From: CBFHND01 sp965657085
Lineage (GTDB): Bacteria > Pseudomonadota > Alphaproteobacteria > Rhodobacterales > Rhodobacteraceae
Length of the DNA stretch: 64,000 nt
Direction: 5' to 3'
Assembly (NCBI GenBank): GCA_965657085.1
Contig: CBFHND010000005.1
Location: forward strand, 124,001 to 188,000
Shown here: positions 1-9,201 of the stretch, one piece after another
How the letters are laid out: each line of letters begins with the position of its first letter
How positions within the stretch are numbered: the first letter of the stretch is position 1
The notes under the pieces: model-generated
Told to the model about the DNA's origin: nothing
What the model saw: the letters and a program-made list of their open reading frames with translations, nothing else
Database searches by the model: none
Position numbers and translations under genes: made by a program

Positions 1-1157
1 CCAAGGGATCGTCGGGCGTGGCACATTTCCTTGAACACCTTCTGTTCAAAGCCACGGACACGCTGGAAGCAGGCGAATTGTCGGCCACGGTCGCGGCCAA
101 CGGCGGGCGCGATAACGCGTTCACCAGCTATGACTACACCGCCTATTTCCAGCGCATCGCCGCAGATCGGCTTGAGTTGATGATGCGCATGGAAAGCGAC
201 CGGATGCGCAACATCCGCCTGACGCCTGAAAACATCGAAACCGAACGCGATGTAATCATCGAAGAGCGCAATCAGCGCACAGAGAACAACCCGCGCGCGC
301 TGTTTTCCGAACAGATGAACGCGGTGCAGTATCACAACCATCGTTACGGCGTGCCCATTATCGGCTGGATGCACGAGATGGAAACGCTGGATATGGAAGA
401 CGCGCTGGGCTTTTACGACATCTACTATTCGCCCAACAACGCGATCCTCGTTGTGGCAGGCGATGTCTATCCCGATGACGTGCGCGCGCTGGCCGAGAAA
501 TACTATGGCGTGATCCCGGCAAACCCCGATTTGCCCGAACGTATCCGTACTCAGGAACCGCTCCAAACCGCCGAACGCCGTTTGGTGTTCCGCGATGCGC
601 GTGTCGCACAGCCTTATGTCAGCCGATCCTACCTCGCCCCGGAGCGTGACTCGGGTGCGCAGGAAAAGGCGGCGGCCCTGACATTCCTCGCTGAAATCCT
701 TGGGGGCGGCACCACGTCCTACCTTGCGGAAAAGCTGCAATTCGATACGCAGACGGCCGTTTTCACCGGCGCGTTCTACCGTGGGGTATCGTTGGACGAC
801 ACCACGTTTGACGTGGTGGTGGTGCCTGGCCCCGGTGTTGATCTGACTGCGGCAGAGGCTGCGATGGATGACGCATTGGCGCAGTTCCTGATCGACGGCG
901 TTGACCCCGAACAGCTTGAGCGGATCAAGATGCAGTTGCGCGCGCAACTGATCTATGCCCGCGATGATGCTGACGGCGTGGCCAACCGCTATGGTCGGGC
1001 GCTGGCCTCTGGCCTGACGGTCGAGGATGTGCAGGCGTGGCCTGACCTGCTGCAAGCTGTCACGGCAGACGACATTATGGCCGTGGCCCGCGAGGTGTTT
1101 CGCCCGGCCAGTTCCGTGACCGGTTGGCTGACCAAGGCCGAGGAGGCGACACAATGA
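1..1157 (+). CDS. M16 family zinc metallopeptidase, active subunit (5' truncated)
   Basis: The reading frame is open to the left edge, so the N terminus is missing; the first full codon is at base 3. The inverted zinc motif HxxEH (HFLEH) is encoded at 24-38, and the downstream acidic stretch with the third ligand follows (ERDVIIEE, about 70 residues on). Both are hallmarks of processing-peptidase-like M16B enzymes (PqqL/YmxG group). A C-terminal M16 domain follows with the GGGTTSYLAEKL segment. The stop overlaps the start of the next gene (ATGA), an M16 homologue without HxxEH, so the two probably form the usual active/inactive heterodimer, likely in the periplasm. The substrate cannot be read from sequence. 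The GTG at 18 is internal to the family's conserved region and is not the true start. Confidence 0.93.
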   Translation, partial: KGSSGVAHFLEHLLFKATDTLEAGELSATVAANGGRDNAFTSYDYTAYFQRIAADRLELMMRMESDRMRNIRLTPENIETERDVIIEERNQRTENNPRALFSEQMNAVQYHNHRYGVPIIGWMHEMETLDMEDALGFYDIYYSPNNAILVVAGDVYPDDVRALAEKYYGVIPANPDLPERIRTQEPLQTAERRLVFRDARVAQPYVSRSYLAPERDSGAQEKAAALTFLAEILGGGTTSYLAEKLQFDTQTAVFTGAFYRGVSLDDTTFDVVVVPGPGVDLTAAEAAMDDALAQFLIDGVDPEQLERIKMQLRAQLIYARDDADGVANRYGRALASGLTVEDVQAWPDLLQAVTADDIMAVAREVFRPASSVTGWLTKAEEATQ

Positions 1158-2473
1158 GAATTCTCGCAGCAGTCTTCATCGCCCTGATCGCCGCTTTGCC
1201 CGCACGGGCCGAGGTCAAGATACAGGAAGTCGTCAGCCCCGGCGGCATCACCGCTTGGCTGGTCGAAGACCCCTCGATCCCGTTCATGGCGCTTGAGATG
1301 CGCTTTCGGGGTGGCGCATCGCTGGATGCGCCCGGCAAACGCGGCGCGATCAATCTGATGACCGGCCTTCTCGAAGAAGGGGCAGGTGATCTGGATTCGC
1401 GTGCCTTTGCGCGGTCGCTTGAAGCGCTTGCTGCGTCTTTCAGCTATGATGTTGGCGACGATGACCTCCGCATTTCGGCCCGGTTCCTGACGGAAAACCG
1501 TGATGAGGCGGTTGCTCTCCTGCGGGCATCCCTGCTCGAACCCAGCTTTGAACAGGTTGCGCTGGACCGCGTGCGGGAACAGGTTTTTGCGGGCATCCGG
1601 TCGGATGCCAAGGATCCCGACGAGATTGCCAGCCGTACCTTTGACCAGATCGCCTATGGGGATCATCCTTATGCGACATCGCTCAATGGTACATTGGAAA
1701 GCGTCGCGGCCTTGACCCGAGATGACATTGTCAACGCACATGCTGCCGTTATGGCCAAGGATCGCCTGTACGTGGGTGCGGTCGGTGACATCACACCACA
1801 AGAGCTTGGCCCCCTGCTGGATCAGTTGTTGGGCGACTTGCCGGACACCGGCGCGCCGATGCCGAAACGTGCCGAGTTGAACATCCCTGCAGGTGTGACG
1901 GTGGTTGATTTCGAGACGCCGCAATCCGTTGCCCTGTTCGGCCATGCCGGGATCGCACAGGAAGACGAGGATTTCTTTGCCGCCAACGTACTGAACCAGG
2001 TGCTGGGCGGCGGATCATTCGAAAGCCGGCTGATGACCGAAGTGCGCGAAAAGCGCGGCCTGACCTATGGCGTCTATTCCTTCCTTGCCCCGCGCGATTA
2101 TGCCGAAACCTACATGGGACGCGTGGCGTCGGCCAATGACAGGATTGCCGATGCGGTGGCCGTGATCCGGGACGAGTGGGCCAAGGCCGCGACCCAAGGC
2201 GTCACCGAGGAAGAACTGCGCAATGCCAAGACCTTCATGACCGGGGCCTATCCTTTGCGTTTTGACGGCAACGGACCGATTGCTCGGATCATGGTGGGGA
2301 TGCAGATGCTGGGCCTGCCCATCGACTATATCGCCACGCGCAACGAACGCGTGGAGGCGGTGACCCTTGAGGATGTGACCCGTGTTGCGGCGGAACTTCT
2401 GGACCCTGATGCGCTGCATTTCGTGGTGGTGGGCCAGCCTGAGGGTTTGGAAACCGGCCCGCTGCCGAACTGA
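1154..2473 (+). CDS. M16 family peptidase-like protein, catalytically inactive subunit, exported
   Basis: The 439-residue protein starts at the ATG overlapping the upstream stop (ATGA), which gives a clean signal peptide (MRILAAVFIALIAALPARA, cleavage near residue 19). It has the two-domain M16 fold, including the late glycine-rich VLGGGSFESRLMTEVREKRGLTYG segment that is split here only for description. It lacks HxxEH: the equivalent region reads GAINLMTGLLEEG. Family knowledge says such subunits supply substrate-binding residues to an active partner, which here is the gene immediately upstream. The operon ends at a strong bidirectional terminator at 2496-2519. Confidence 0.92.
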   Translation: MRILAAVFIALIAALPARAEVKIQEVVSPGGITAWLVEDPSIPFMALEMRFRGGASLDAPGKRGAINLMTGLLEEGAGDLDSRAFARSLEALAASFSYDVGDDDLRISARFLTENRDEAVALLRASLLEPSFEQVALDRVREQVFAGIRSDAKDPDEIASRTFDQIAYGDHPYATSLNGTLESVAALTRDDIVNAHAAVMAKDRLYVGAVGDITPQELGPLLDQLLGDLPDTGAPMPKRAELNIPAGVTVVDFETPQSVALFGHAGIAQEDEDFFAANVLNQVLGGGSFESRLMTEVREKRGLTYGVYSFLAPRDYAETYMGRVASANDRIADAVAVIRDEWAKAATQGVTEEELRNAKTFMTGAYPLRFDGNGPIARIMVGMQMLGLPIDYIATRNERVEAVTLEDVTRVAAELLDPDALHFVVVGQPEGLETGPLPN

Positions 2474-2495
2474 TCAACGAGTATCGAAAAAGCAG

Positions 2496-2519
2496 ACACC
2501 CGCCACTGGCGGGTGTTTT
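2496..2519. terminator. Bidirectional intrinsic terminator
   Basis: A perfect 9-bp stem (ACACCCGCC / GGCGGGTGT) with an ACT loop is followed by TTTT on the plus strand. On the minus strand it is followed by a T-run (the complement of GAAAAAGC). It lies between the convergent M16 and ALDH16 genes and can serve both. Confidence 0.88.
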
Positions 2520-2539
2520 GCGTTATGGACGGGGCAGGC

Positions 2540-4858
2540 CTATTCGCCGTAAGGCACCCAGATGTTCTTGATCTCGGTGGAGGCGATCAACGTGTCCTTC
2601 ATCCGGGGCAAGCGCGTACCGATCCATGTCCGCTTGAGGTTGCTGGCACTTCCGGTTTCGATGACCTGCGCCAAGGCCGGGTCCGAGAAGGACCACACCG
2701 CATCCACATCCATATGCCGTGCCATCGTGTCGGCCAGCGCCTCGTGCGGCCCGGTCAGGATGTTCACCACACCCGCAGGGACATCTGACGTTTCAAGCAC
2801 CTGATAGAAATCCGTGGCCGCCAGCGGGAAAGGTTGCGACGCGCCAAGGATCACGCGGTTGCCCATTGCGATGGCCGGAGCCATCAGGCTGACCAGCCCC
2901 AACAGCGGGTGCTGATCGGGGCAGAGAGCCGCGATCACGCCTGTGGGTTCCTTCATGGCAAGGGCCACGCCGCGTATCGGGACGCCGTGTGCCTGACCGT
3001 CGTATTTGTCGGCCCAGGCCGCTGCCGAGAACAGCGCTTGCAGGCTGGCCTCGACCTCCTTTGCGCCGCCACGGCCGCCCTGAAGCGCGTTCAGGCGTGT
3101 GGCAAACTCATCTGCCCGCGCCGACAGGTTTTCCGCGATGTAATAGAGGATTTGCGCGCGCAAATGACCGGTGGTCTTTGACCATCCCTTTGCGGCTTGG
3201 GCGGCCTCGACTGCGTTGCGCACGTCCTTGCGATTGGCGATGGAGGCGTGCCCCAGCAGAGCGCCGTTCTTGCCATGCACAGCGGCGGAATACCCACCGT
3301 CAGGGCGCGCCTGCTTGCCGCCGATATAAAGCTTCGCAGTGCGGTCGATCGGATCGCCCGGCCCCTTGTCGCCTTCAAAGGCCGCAACCTGTTTCAGCGC
3401 CTTGCCGGCTTCCTTTGGTTGGGTATAGGCGCTCAGACCCTCCCATCCGCCTTCGCGGCCAAAGCCGCTTTCGCGGACGCCGCCAAAGCCCGCGACAGCA
3501 TCGAAAAGGTTCGTCGCATTGGTCCAGACGACGCCCGCAGCGAGCTTGGGCGCGATGTCGAGCGCGAGGTTGATGTTCTCCGTCCAAACGGTCGCGGCCA
3601 GCCCGTAGCGCGTGTTGTTGGCCAGTTCCACAGCTTCGGATGGGGTGCGGAACGTGGTCGCAACCAGAACAGGGCCAAAGATTTCCTCTTGCATCAGCGG
3701 GTGTGCCGTTTGCAGCCCGGTGATCAGTGTCGGCGGGTAGTAACACCCGCTGCTGGGCAGGGGGCTGGCCGATTGGTGCATATCGCCATCGGCGTTGCCG
3801 TCTACCATCTGCGTGATGGTTTGCAACTGCACAGGGTCTACAATCGCGCCCACGTCGATGGATTTGTCCAGCGGGTCGCCAATGCGCAGCTTGTCCATGC
3901 GCGCGCGCAGCTTGGTGTAGAACCGCTCGGCCACGGGTTCATGCACCAAAAGGCGCGACCCGGCGCAACACACTTGCCCCTGGTTGAACCAGATCGCATC
4001 GACCAGCCCTTCGACCGCGGAATCCAGATCGGCGTCATCGAAGACGATGTAGGGGGATTTGCCGCCCAGCTCGAGGGTCAGCGCCTTGCCCGTTCCGGCC
4101 GTGGCCGCGCGAATGCGGCGCCCCACGGCGGTGGATCCGGTGAAGGCGATCTTGTCGACCTCCGCGTTCACGATCATTTCGCCCACGGCCCCGTCGCCGG
4201 TGACGATGTTGACCACCCCTGAGGGCAGTCCCGCCTGACGGCAGATATCGGCAAACAGCAGGGCCGTCAGCGACGTGTATTCGGCAGGTTTCAAAACCAC
4301 GGTATTGCCCATGGCGAGGGCGGGCGCGATCTTCCAGGCCAGCATCAGCAAAGGAAAGTTCCACGGAATGATCTGGCCGCAGACGCCCAGGGGCGCGCGG
4401 TCGGCCATTTCGTCGTCCATCAACTGGGCCATGCCCGCGTGATAGTAGAAATGGCGCTGTGCCAGTGGCACGTCGATATCGCGGCTTTCACGGATCGGTT
4501 TGCCGTTGTCGAGCGTTTCCAGAACCGCGAACAGTCGCGCGTGTTTTTGCAGCAACCGCGCCAGCGCATAGATGTATCGCGCCCGGCCCGCACCCCCCAG
4601 TTTTTCCCACTTGGGCTGCGCCTTGCGCGCGGCGGCCACGGCGGTATCCACGTCGGCCTGCGTCGCCTGACTGAGCGTCGCCAGCACCTCACCGGTCGCG
4701 GGATTGCGGCTTTCAAATCCGTCACCGGGCGCGGTAAAGGCGCCGTCGATGAAATGGCCGAAGCGGTCACCCTGATCGACCAGCCACGCCAGCGCTTCGG
4801 CGGCGGATTCAGGGGCGGGGCCATAGTCCATGGTTTCGAAGATTTCCTTGACGGTCAT
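2540..4858 (-). CDS. ALDH16-type tandem aldehyde dehydrogenase
   Basis: At 772 residues this is about 1.5 times a normal aldehyde dehydrogenase. Residues 1 to about 495 form a full ALDH domain with Asn167 (PWNFP), the NAD-binding turn FTGSTAVG at 239, general base Glu263 (LELGGKSP) and catalytic Cys297 (GQVCCAGSR). Residues about 515-772 form a second, partial ALDH-like domain in which the corresponding motifs are degenerate (PDQHPLLG) and no catalytic Cys or Glu is seen. This is the ALDH16 architecture (active N-terminal and pseudo C-terminal module). It sits 3 bp downstream of deoC on the same strand. A sensible inference is NAD-dependent oxidation of the acetaldehyde or other aldehydes released during deoxynucleoside breakdown, but substrate range is not visible. 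Confidence 0.93.
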   Translation of the reverse strand: MTVKEIFETMDYGPAPESAAEALAWLVDQGDRFGHFIDGAFTAPGDGFESRNPATGEVLATLSQATQADVDTAVAAARKAQPKWEKLGGAGRARYIYALARLLQKHARLFAVLETLDNGKPIRESRDIDVPLAQRHFYYHAGMAQLMDDEMADRAPLGVCGQIIPWNFPLLMLAWKIAPALAMGNTVVLKPAEYTSLTALLFADICRQAGLPSGVVNIVTGDGAVGEMIVNAEVDKIAFTGSTAVGRRIRAATAGTGKALTLELGGKSPYIVFDDADLDSAVEGLVDAIWFNQGQVCCAGSRLLVHEPVAERFYTKLRARMDKLRIGDPLDKSIDVGAIVDPVQLQTITQMVDGNADGDMHQSASPLPSSGCYYPPTLITGLQTAHPLMQEEIFGPVLVATTFRTPSEAVELANNTRYGLAATVWTENINLALDIAPKLAAGVVWTNATNLFDAVAGFGGVRESGFGREGGWEGLSAYTQPKEAGKALKQVAAFEGDKGPGDPIDRTAKLYIGGKQARPDGGYSAAVHGKNGALLGHASIANRKDVRNAVEAAQAAKGWSKTTGHLRAQILYYIAENLSARADEFATRLNALQGGRGGAKEVEASLQALFSAAAWADKYDGQAHGVPIRGVALAMKEPTGVIAALCPDQHPLLGLVSLMAPAIAMGNRVILGASQPFPLAATDFYQVLETSDVPAGVVNILTGPHEALADTMARHMDVDAVWSFSDPALAQVIETGSASNLKRTWIGTRLPRMKDTLIASTEIKNIWVPYGE

Positions 4859-4861
4859 GCG

Positions 4862-5854
4862 TTATCCCATCGGATGGCGGTAAGTGGCGGAATAGGCGCC
4901 GGTGATATGGTGTTCGAGCTGGCGTTCGATATCACCCAACAGCGAAGAGGCCCCGAAGCGGAACAAATCCGGCTCCAACCAGCGGTTGCCCAGTTCTTCC
5001 TTCATCAGTGCCAGATAGGTGATCGCATCCTTGGCCTTGGAAATACCGCCCGCTGGTTTGTACCCCACGTGGATGCCGGTGTGGTCGAAATAGTCCCGAA
5101 TGGCGCGGATCATCGTCAGAGACACGGGCAGGGTCGCGTTCACGCTTTCCTTGCCCGTCGACGTCTTGATGAAATCGGCCCCGGCCATCATGCACACCAG
5201 CGACGCCCGCGCGACGTTGCGCAGCGTGCCCAGTTCGCCCGTAGCGAGGATCGCCTTGACATGGGTCTCACCACAGGCCGCGCGCATTTCGCGCATTTCG
5301 TCGTAAAGCGCCTGCCAATTGCCTTCGAGCACATGACGCCGCGAAATCACGATATCGATCTCTGCGGCCCCGTCGGCAACGCTGCGCTCGATCTCCTTGA
5401 TCCGCAGATCGAAAGGCGACAGGCCCGCGGGAAACCCGGTAGACACCGCGGCCACTGGGATGCCCGACCCTTCCAGCGCTTCGACCGCTGTGGCGATCAT
5501 CTCGTGGTACACACACACAGCACCTGTCGTGATCGGGCCGACGCCCAAGGCGGCGAGGGTGCGCGGGTCCACGGGGCTGCGCGCCTTGGCACACAGGCGG
5601 CGCACGCGGGCGCGGGTGTCGTCGCCCGACAGCGTGGTCAGGTCGATGCAGGTGACCGCCCGCAAAAGCCACGCGGCCTGATGGTCCTTCTTGACCGATC
5701 GGCGCGCAGGCAGGCTGGCACAACGCCGTTCGATTGCGGAGGTGTTGGCCTGCATACGCCCAAGCCAATCAAGGTCAAGCGCAAGCCCCGGATTACGGGT
5801 CAGGGTGACCTGCGGCAGCTGTGCGTTTTGCGCAGAGGTGGCGGGTTGAAGCAT
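4862..5854 (-). CDS. deoC: Deoxyribose-phosphate aldolase
   Basis: This 330-residue class I aldolase cleaves 2-deoxyribose-5-phosphate to glyceraldehyde-3-phosphate and acetaldehyde. The Schiff-base lysine is Lys230 in FIKTSTGK; the second lysine is Lys266 in GYKPAGG, and Asp167 (EIDIVI) matches the proton-relay aspartate. An N-terminal extension of about 60 residues precedes the barrel, as in long-type (eukaryote-like) DERA proteins. It is first in a two-gene minus operon with the ALDH16 gene, an arrangement consistent with oxidising the acetaldehyde product. Confidence 0.95.
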   Translation of the reverse strand: MLQPATSAQNAQLPQVTLTRNPGLALDLDWLGRMQANTSAIERRCASLPARRSVKKDHQAAWLLRAVTCIDLTTLSGDDTRARVRRLCAKARSPVDPRTLAALGVGPITTGAVCVYHEMIATAVEALEGSGIPVAAVSTGFPAGLSPFDLRIKEIERSVADGAAEIDIVISRRHVLEGNWQALYDEMREMRAACGETHVKAILATGELGTLRNVARASLVCMMAGADFIKTSTGKESVNATLPVSLTMIRAIRDYFDHTGIHVGYKPAGGISKAKDAITYLALMKEELGNRWLEPDLFRFGASSLLGDIERQLEHHITGAYSATYRHPMG

Positions 5855-6020
5855 CTGGAAACCTCAGGGGATTGAACCTGTCGAAAGTCGCATGCGGCAA
5901 TCGGCTTGGCAAGGTCGGGCGCCGCGTCAGCCCTGCGCAAAACCTGCACAAACGTCCCGCGCGGCTTGCGCAGCCGGTCTGTCACACCGACGCCAACAAC
6001 AACACGGGACAGGATCAGAG

Positions 6021-7508
6021 ATGAAAACAGCAGTTATTCGAGGTGTGCCATTGGCGATGCAACGCGATGGGTGGTGGCTGGGCGGGATCGAGCGGCGCGC
6101 GCCGTCAACGCCGGGCCGCAGGTTTGACACATGGCGGCGGGCAGGGGCGTTGATCGCGTTGATTGCACTGGCGGATGTTCTGATGTGGCAGACCTTTCCG
6201 GGCCTGTCGCTTGCGGTTCTGGGCGCCGGGATCGCTGGTGCCGCTATCTGGTGCACAGGTCTGCGCGGCAGACCCGCAGCCCTTGCCGGATTGGCGACAG
6301 GGTTCGTGCTGTTGCCTCTGGTCGAACTGGTGCAACCCTTGTCCGTTCTGATCGCTGTCGTGGGGCTAAGCGCCATTATGGTGGGCGTCGCAGGCGTGCG
6401 CAAAGGCATCGTGCCCTGGGCCGTCCTGCGCCTTTGGGTGTTCGGCCCGGCGCAAGCGGTTGTCGATGGGTTCAACGCCGCCCGCAACATACCCGGCCCG
6501 CGCGGGGTCGAGGCCGATTTCGTGCAGCTTGTCCGGGCGTGGGCCATCCCGCTGGGTCTGGGGGGCGTTTTCGTGATGCTGATCCTTTCGGCCAATCCGG
6601 TGCTGGATCAATGGGCGCAAAACATCGACCGGGTGAACCTCGACAATCTCGATATCGGCCGCATGGTCTTCTGGGGCTTTATGGCGCTGATGATCTGGCC
6701 GTGCCTGATCCTTGCCCGGTTGGCCGTGCGGCTGCATCCCCGTGCGCCCCGCCCGACAGTGCAGCGCGCCGGGTTGATCAACGCGGCGTCGGTTGCGCGG
6801 TCTTTGGTGCTGTTCAACGTGGTCTTTGCCTTTCAGACCGGCACGGACGCCTTGATGCTCTTTCTTGGGGCGGGTCTGCCCGAGGGTATGACCTACGCAA
6901 CCTATGCGCATCGCGGTGCATACCCGCTCCTGGTGACGGCCCTTCTGGCCGGTGCCTTTGCCGTCGCCGCGCGGCGGTTCACAGATGATGTGCCTGCGCT
7001 GCGGGCATTGTTGTTCATCTGGCTGCTACAGACGCTGGCGCTGGTTGTCGCTTCGGTTGTGCGGCTGGACATCTATGTCGACGCCTATGGGCTGACCCGG
7101 TTGCGGATGGCGGCCTTTGTATGGATGGGCGTTGTGGCCACGGGCCTGATGGTTGTGATCTGGCAGGTGCAGCATCGCCATGGCACGGACTGGATGCTGA
7201 AAAGGAACACTATCCTGGGCATGGCGGTGCTTTATGCCTGTTGCTTCGTCAGCTTCGATGCGCATGTTGCCCAGCACAACCTGACAGCCGCACGCGCGCC
7301 AGACAGTTTCTATCTGTGCCAGTTGAGCGAAGATGCCCTGCCAGCGATCAAAGCCTATGATGCACGCCACCGGACCCGGTTGTGTGGCAACAGCTACTAC
7401 GGTGAACCTGAACTGTTTCAGCCCGAGGACTGGCGGGAATGGGGCTTTCGCAATGCGCGGGTGCGCCGTAGTCTTGCCGCCAACCAGTCAACGCGTGTGA
7501 TCCAATGA
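6021..7508 (+). CDS. DUF4173 multi-pass membrane protein
   Basis: The start is at the ATG at 6021, giving 495 residues; upstream codons in the open frame look non-coding. The protein carries roughly ten hydrophobic segments and ends in a soluble tail of about 80 residues (ending VIQ). The segment with TYATYAHRGAYPLLVTAL is typical of the DUF4173/DUF4153 family of inner-membrane proteins, whose function is unknown. The stop codon overlaps the start of a response regulator (ATGA), and a histidine kinase follows, so the three are translationally coupled. A role in signal input to the kinase is an inference from this coupling only. Confidence 0.85.
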   Translation: MKTAVIRGVPLAMQRDGWWLGGIERRAPSTPGRRFDTWRRAGALIALIALADVLMWQTFPGLSLAVLGAGIAGAAIWCTGLRGRPAALAGLATGFVLLPLVELVQPLSVLIAVVGLSAIMVGVAGVRKGIVPWAVLRLWVFGPAQAVVDGFNAARNIPGPRGVEADFVQLVRAWAIPLGLGGVFVMLILSANPVLDQWAQNIDRVNLDNLDIGRMVFWGFMALMIWPCLILARLAVRLHPRAPRPTVQRAGLINAASVARSLVLFNVVFAFQTGTDALMLFLGAGLPEGMTYATYAHRGAYPLLVTALLAGAFAVAARRFTDDVPALRALLFIWLLQTLALVVASVVRLDIYVDAYGLTRLRMAAFVWMGVVATGLMVVIWQVQHRHGTDWMLKRNTILGMAVLYACCFVSFDAHVAQHNLTAARAPDSFYLCQLSEDALPAIKAYDARHRTRLCGNSYYGEPELFQPEDWREWGFRNARVRRSLAANQSTRVIQ

Positions 7509-8191
7509 CCCAAGCCAGTATTCTCGTCGTGGATGACGACGCGCAAATCCGAAGCGTGCTGCGGATCGCCTTGGATCAGGCCGGGTTTCACACCGAAGAG
7601 GCAGGCGATGGCGCCGAAGGCCTGGCCAAGGCGACCAGTGGCCGTTTCGATCTGGTGGTGCTGGATATCGGCCTGCCGCAGATGAGCGGCCTCGATATGT
7701 GCCGCACATTGCGCCAGACCCACGCGACACCCGTGCTGTTCCTGACCGCTCGTGATGACGAGATTGACCGGGTTCTCGGGTTCGAACTGGGCGGGGATGA
7801 TTACGTCAGCAAACCCTTTTCGCCCCGTGAACTGGTGGCGCGGATCCGCGCGATCCTGCGCCGTGGCGGCGGGACTGTGACGGACGGCATATGGCAACGC
7901 GGCGTTCTTGAAGTGGACCCCGCGCGCCATCATTGCGCGGTCGAAGGCAGGCCCATTTCCCTGACCAGCCGCGAAATGGCCCTGCTTGGCCACCTGATTG
8001 CACGGCCGGATCAGGTGTCCCCGCGCCCGGCTCTGACCGATGCGATGTACGGGGTGAACGTGCACGTCAGCGACCGCACCGTCGACAGCCACTTGCGCAA
8101 CCTGCGCACCAAACTGGCCGAGGCCGGATGCGCCGATGCAATCGAAACCGTGCACGGCGTTGGCGTGCGGATGGGCCCATGTCAGGGATAA
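7505..8191 (+). CDS. OmpR-family response regulator
   Basis: This 228-residue DNA-binding regulator has a receiver domain (residues 1-118) with acidic pocket Asp10-Asp12, phospho-acceptor Asp54 (VVLDIGLP) and Lys103 (VSKPF). A winged-helix output domain follows (about 130-225, ending ETVHGVGVRMG). It overlaps the upstream DUF4173 gene by 4 bp and the downstream histidine kinase gene by 13 bp, so the three form one operon. Target genes cannot be inferred. Confidence 0.95.
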   Translation: MTQASILVVDDDAQIRSVLRIALDQAGFHTEEAGDGAEGLAKATSGRFDLVVLDIGLPQMSGLDMCRTLRQTHATPVLFLTARDDEIDRVLGFELGGDDYVSKPFSPRELVARIRAILRRGGGTVTDGIWQRGVLEVDPARHHCAVEGRPISLTSREMALLGHLIARPDQVSPRPALTDAMYGVNVHVSDRTVDSHLRNLRTKLAEAGCADAIETVHGVGVRMGPCQG

Positions 8192-9129
8192 GGCGCAAAT
8201 GGCGGCCTCCCTTGGCGCTGGTTATCGGCGGTACGCTTGCGGCGGTGTTTTGTCTGCCGCTGGTCGGGTTGGTCTATTTCCGGCTGTGGGGCAATGTGCT
8301 TGGCTGGGGCGAAGCTGCGTGGCTGATCGCTTGGTTGGCGGCTGTTGCAACGGGCATTCTTGGTTTCCTGCTATGGCGGTTGGTGTTGCGCCCTGTCACG
8401 GCGCTGACGGCCCACGCACAGGCGATGAAGGCGGGACACAGCAATGCAGGCCCGCCCACCCACTTCGGCACACCGGAGTTCAGCGAACTGGGCGCTGCCG
8501 TGATTGCGATGGGCGAAACGCTGCACAACCGCGCGACCAGCCTGCGGGCCTATGCCGATCACGTCACCCATGAGCTTAAATCCCCCCTGACCAGCCTGCG
8601 CGGCGCCGCCGAGCTTTTGCAGAACGACCTGTCCGAGGATCAGCGTGCCGAATTGATCGCCACAATCGCCACATCCGCCGACCGCATGGACAGGCTGTTG
8701 TCCGATCTGCGCCGCCATGCCGCCGCCAGCCAAAGCGCCGGCGTCGGGTCGGCGCATCTGTCCCAACTCGAGGGACAGATCGGCGGGGTCGAAGTCGAAA
8801 TTGTCCAAGATGCTGCTGTGCCTGTCGCGCTGGACGATTTGCGCGTGGTGATGGATCAGCTTGCTCAGAACGCGGCAGCGCACGGCGCCACCAAGATGCG
8901 GCTGGACATGGTCGGCACGACGCTGCGCATTTCGGACAACGGGCAGGGGATCGCGCCAGGCAATGCCGCCCGCATTTTCGATCCGTTTTTCACCACGCGA
9001 CGTGACACCGGCGGCACGGGCATGGGGCTGACCATCGTGCAAAGCCTGCTGGCGGCGCGGGGCGCGCGGATAGCCCTTGATACGGCGCAACCCGGTCCGG
9101 GTGCGGCTTTCGTGATCGATTTCGACTGA
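8179..9129 (+). CDS. Membrane sensor histidine kinase (HAMP-HisKA-HATPase)
   Basis: I place the start at the ATG inside the end of the regulator gene (8179), giving 316 residues that begin MSGIRRKWRPP. There are two transmembrane segments (about 11-34 and 46-70) with only a very short periplasmic loop, so an external ligand domain is lacking. A HAMP-like linker leads to the H-box with His131 (HVTHELKSPLTSLRG). The ATP-binding domain has DNGQGIAP, FDPFFTTRR and TGMGLTIVQS. The nearly absent sensor loop suggests that sensing may depend on the membrane or on a partner such as the co-encoded DUF4173 protein. Confidence 0.93.
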   Translation: MSGIRRKWRPPLALVIGGTLAAVFCLPLVGLVYFRLWGNVLGWGEAAWLIAWLAAVATGILGFLLWRLVLRPVTALTAHAQAMKAGHSNAGPPTHFGTPEFSELGAAVIAMGETLHNRATSLRAYADHVTHELKSPLTSLRGAAELLQNDLSEDQRAELIATIATSADRMDRLLSDLRRHAAASQSAGVGSAHLSQLEGQIGGVEVEIVQDAAVPVALDDLRVVMDQLAQNAAAHGATKMRLDMVGTTLRISDNGQGIAPGNAARIFDPFFTTRRDTGGTGMGLTIVQSLLAARGARIALDTAQPGPGAAFVIDFD

Positions 9130-9144
9130 ATGAGCGCTTTTGCG

Positions 9145-9163
9145 CTTGCGAGTCAGTCGCAAG
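9145..9163. repeat. Inverted repeat upstream of metal importer operon
   Basis: Perfect 7-bp arms CTTGCGA / TCGCAAG are separated by GTCAG. It lies 16 bp after the kinase stop and 12 bp before the Fur-like site, so it could be a second operator or part of the kinase mRNA 3' end. There is no following T-run, so it is not an intrinsic terminator. Confidence 0.5.
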
Positions 9164-9174
9164 TTCTTGACTTG

Positions 9175-9197
9175 TTGCGAATGACTCTCATATTCAA
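9175..9197 (+). promoter_or_regulatory. Candidate Fur-superfamily operator (Mur/Fur/Zur type)
   Basis: The site reads TTG-N3-ATGA-N3-TCAT-N3-CAA, symmetric at all 14 fixed positions, immediately upstream of the metal-binding protein gene. The ATGA/TCAT core and about 20-bp dyad resemble Fur-family boxes. In Rhodobacterales the orthologous importers are usually repressed by the manganese-responsive Fur homologue Mur. Which metal is sensed here is inferred, not shown. Confidence 0.6.
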
Positions 9198-9201
9198 CTG
9201 C

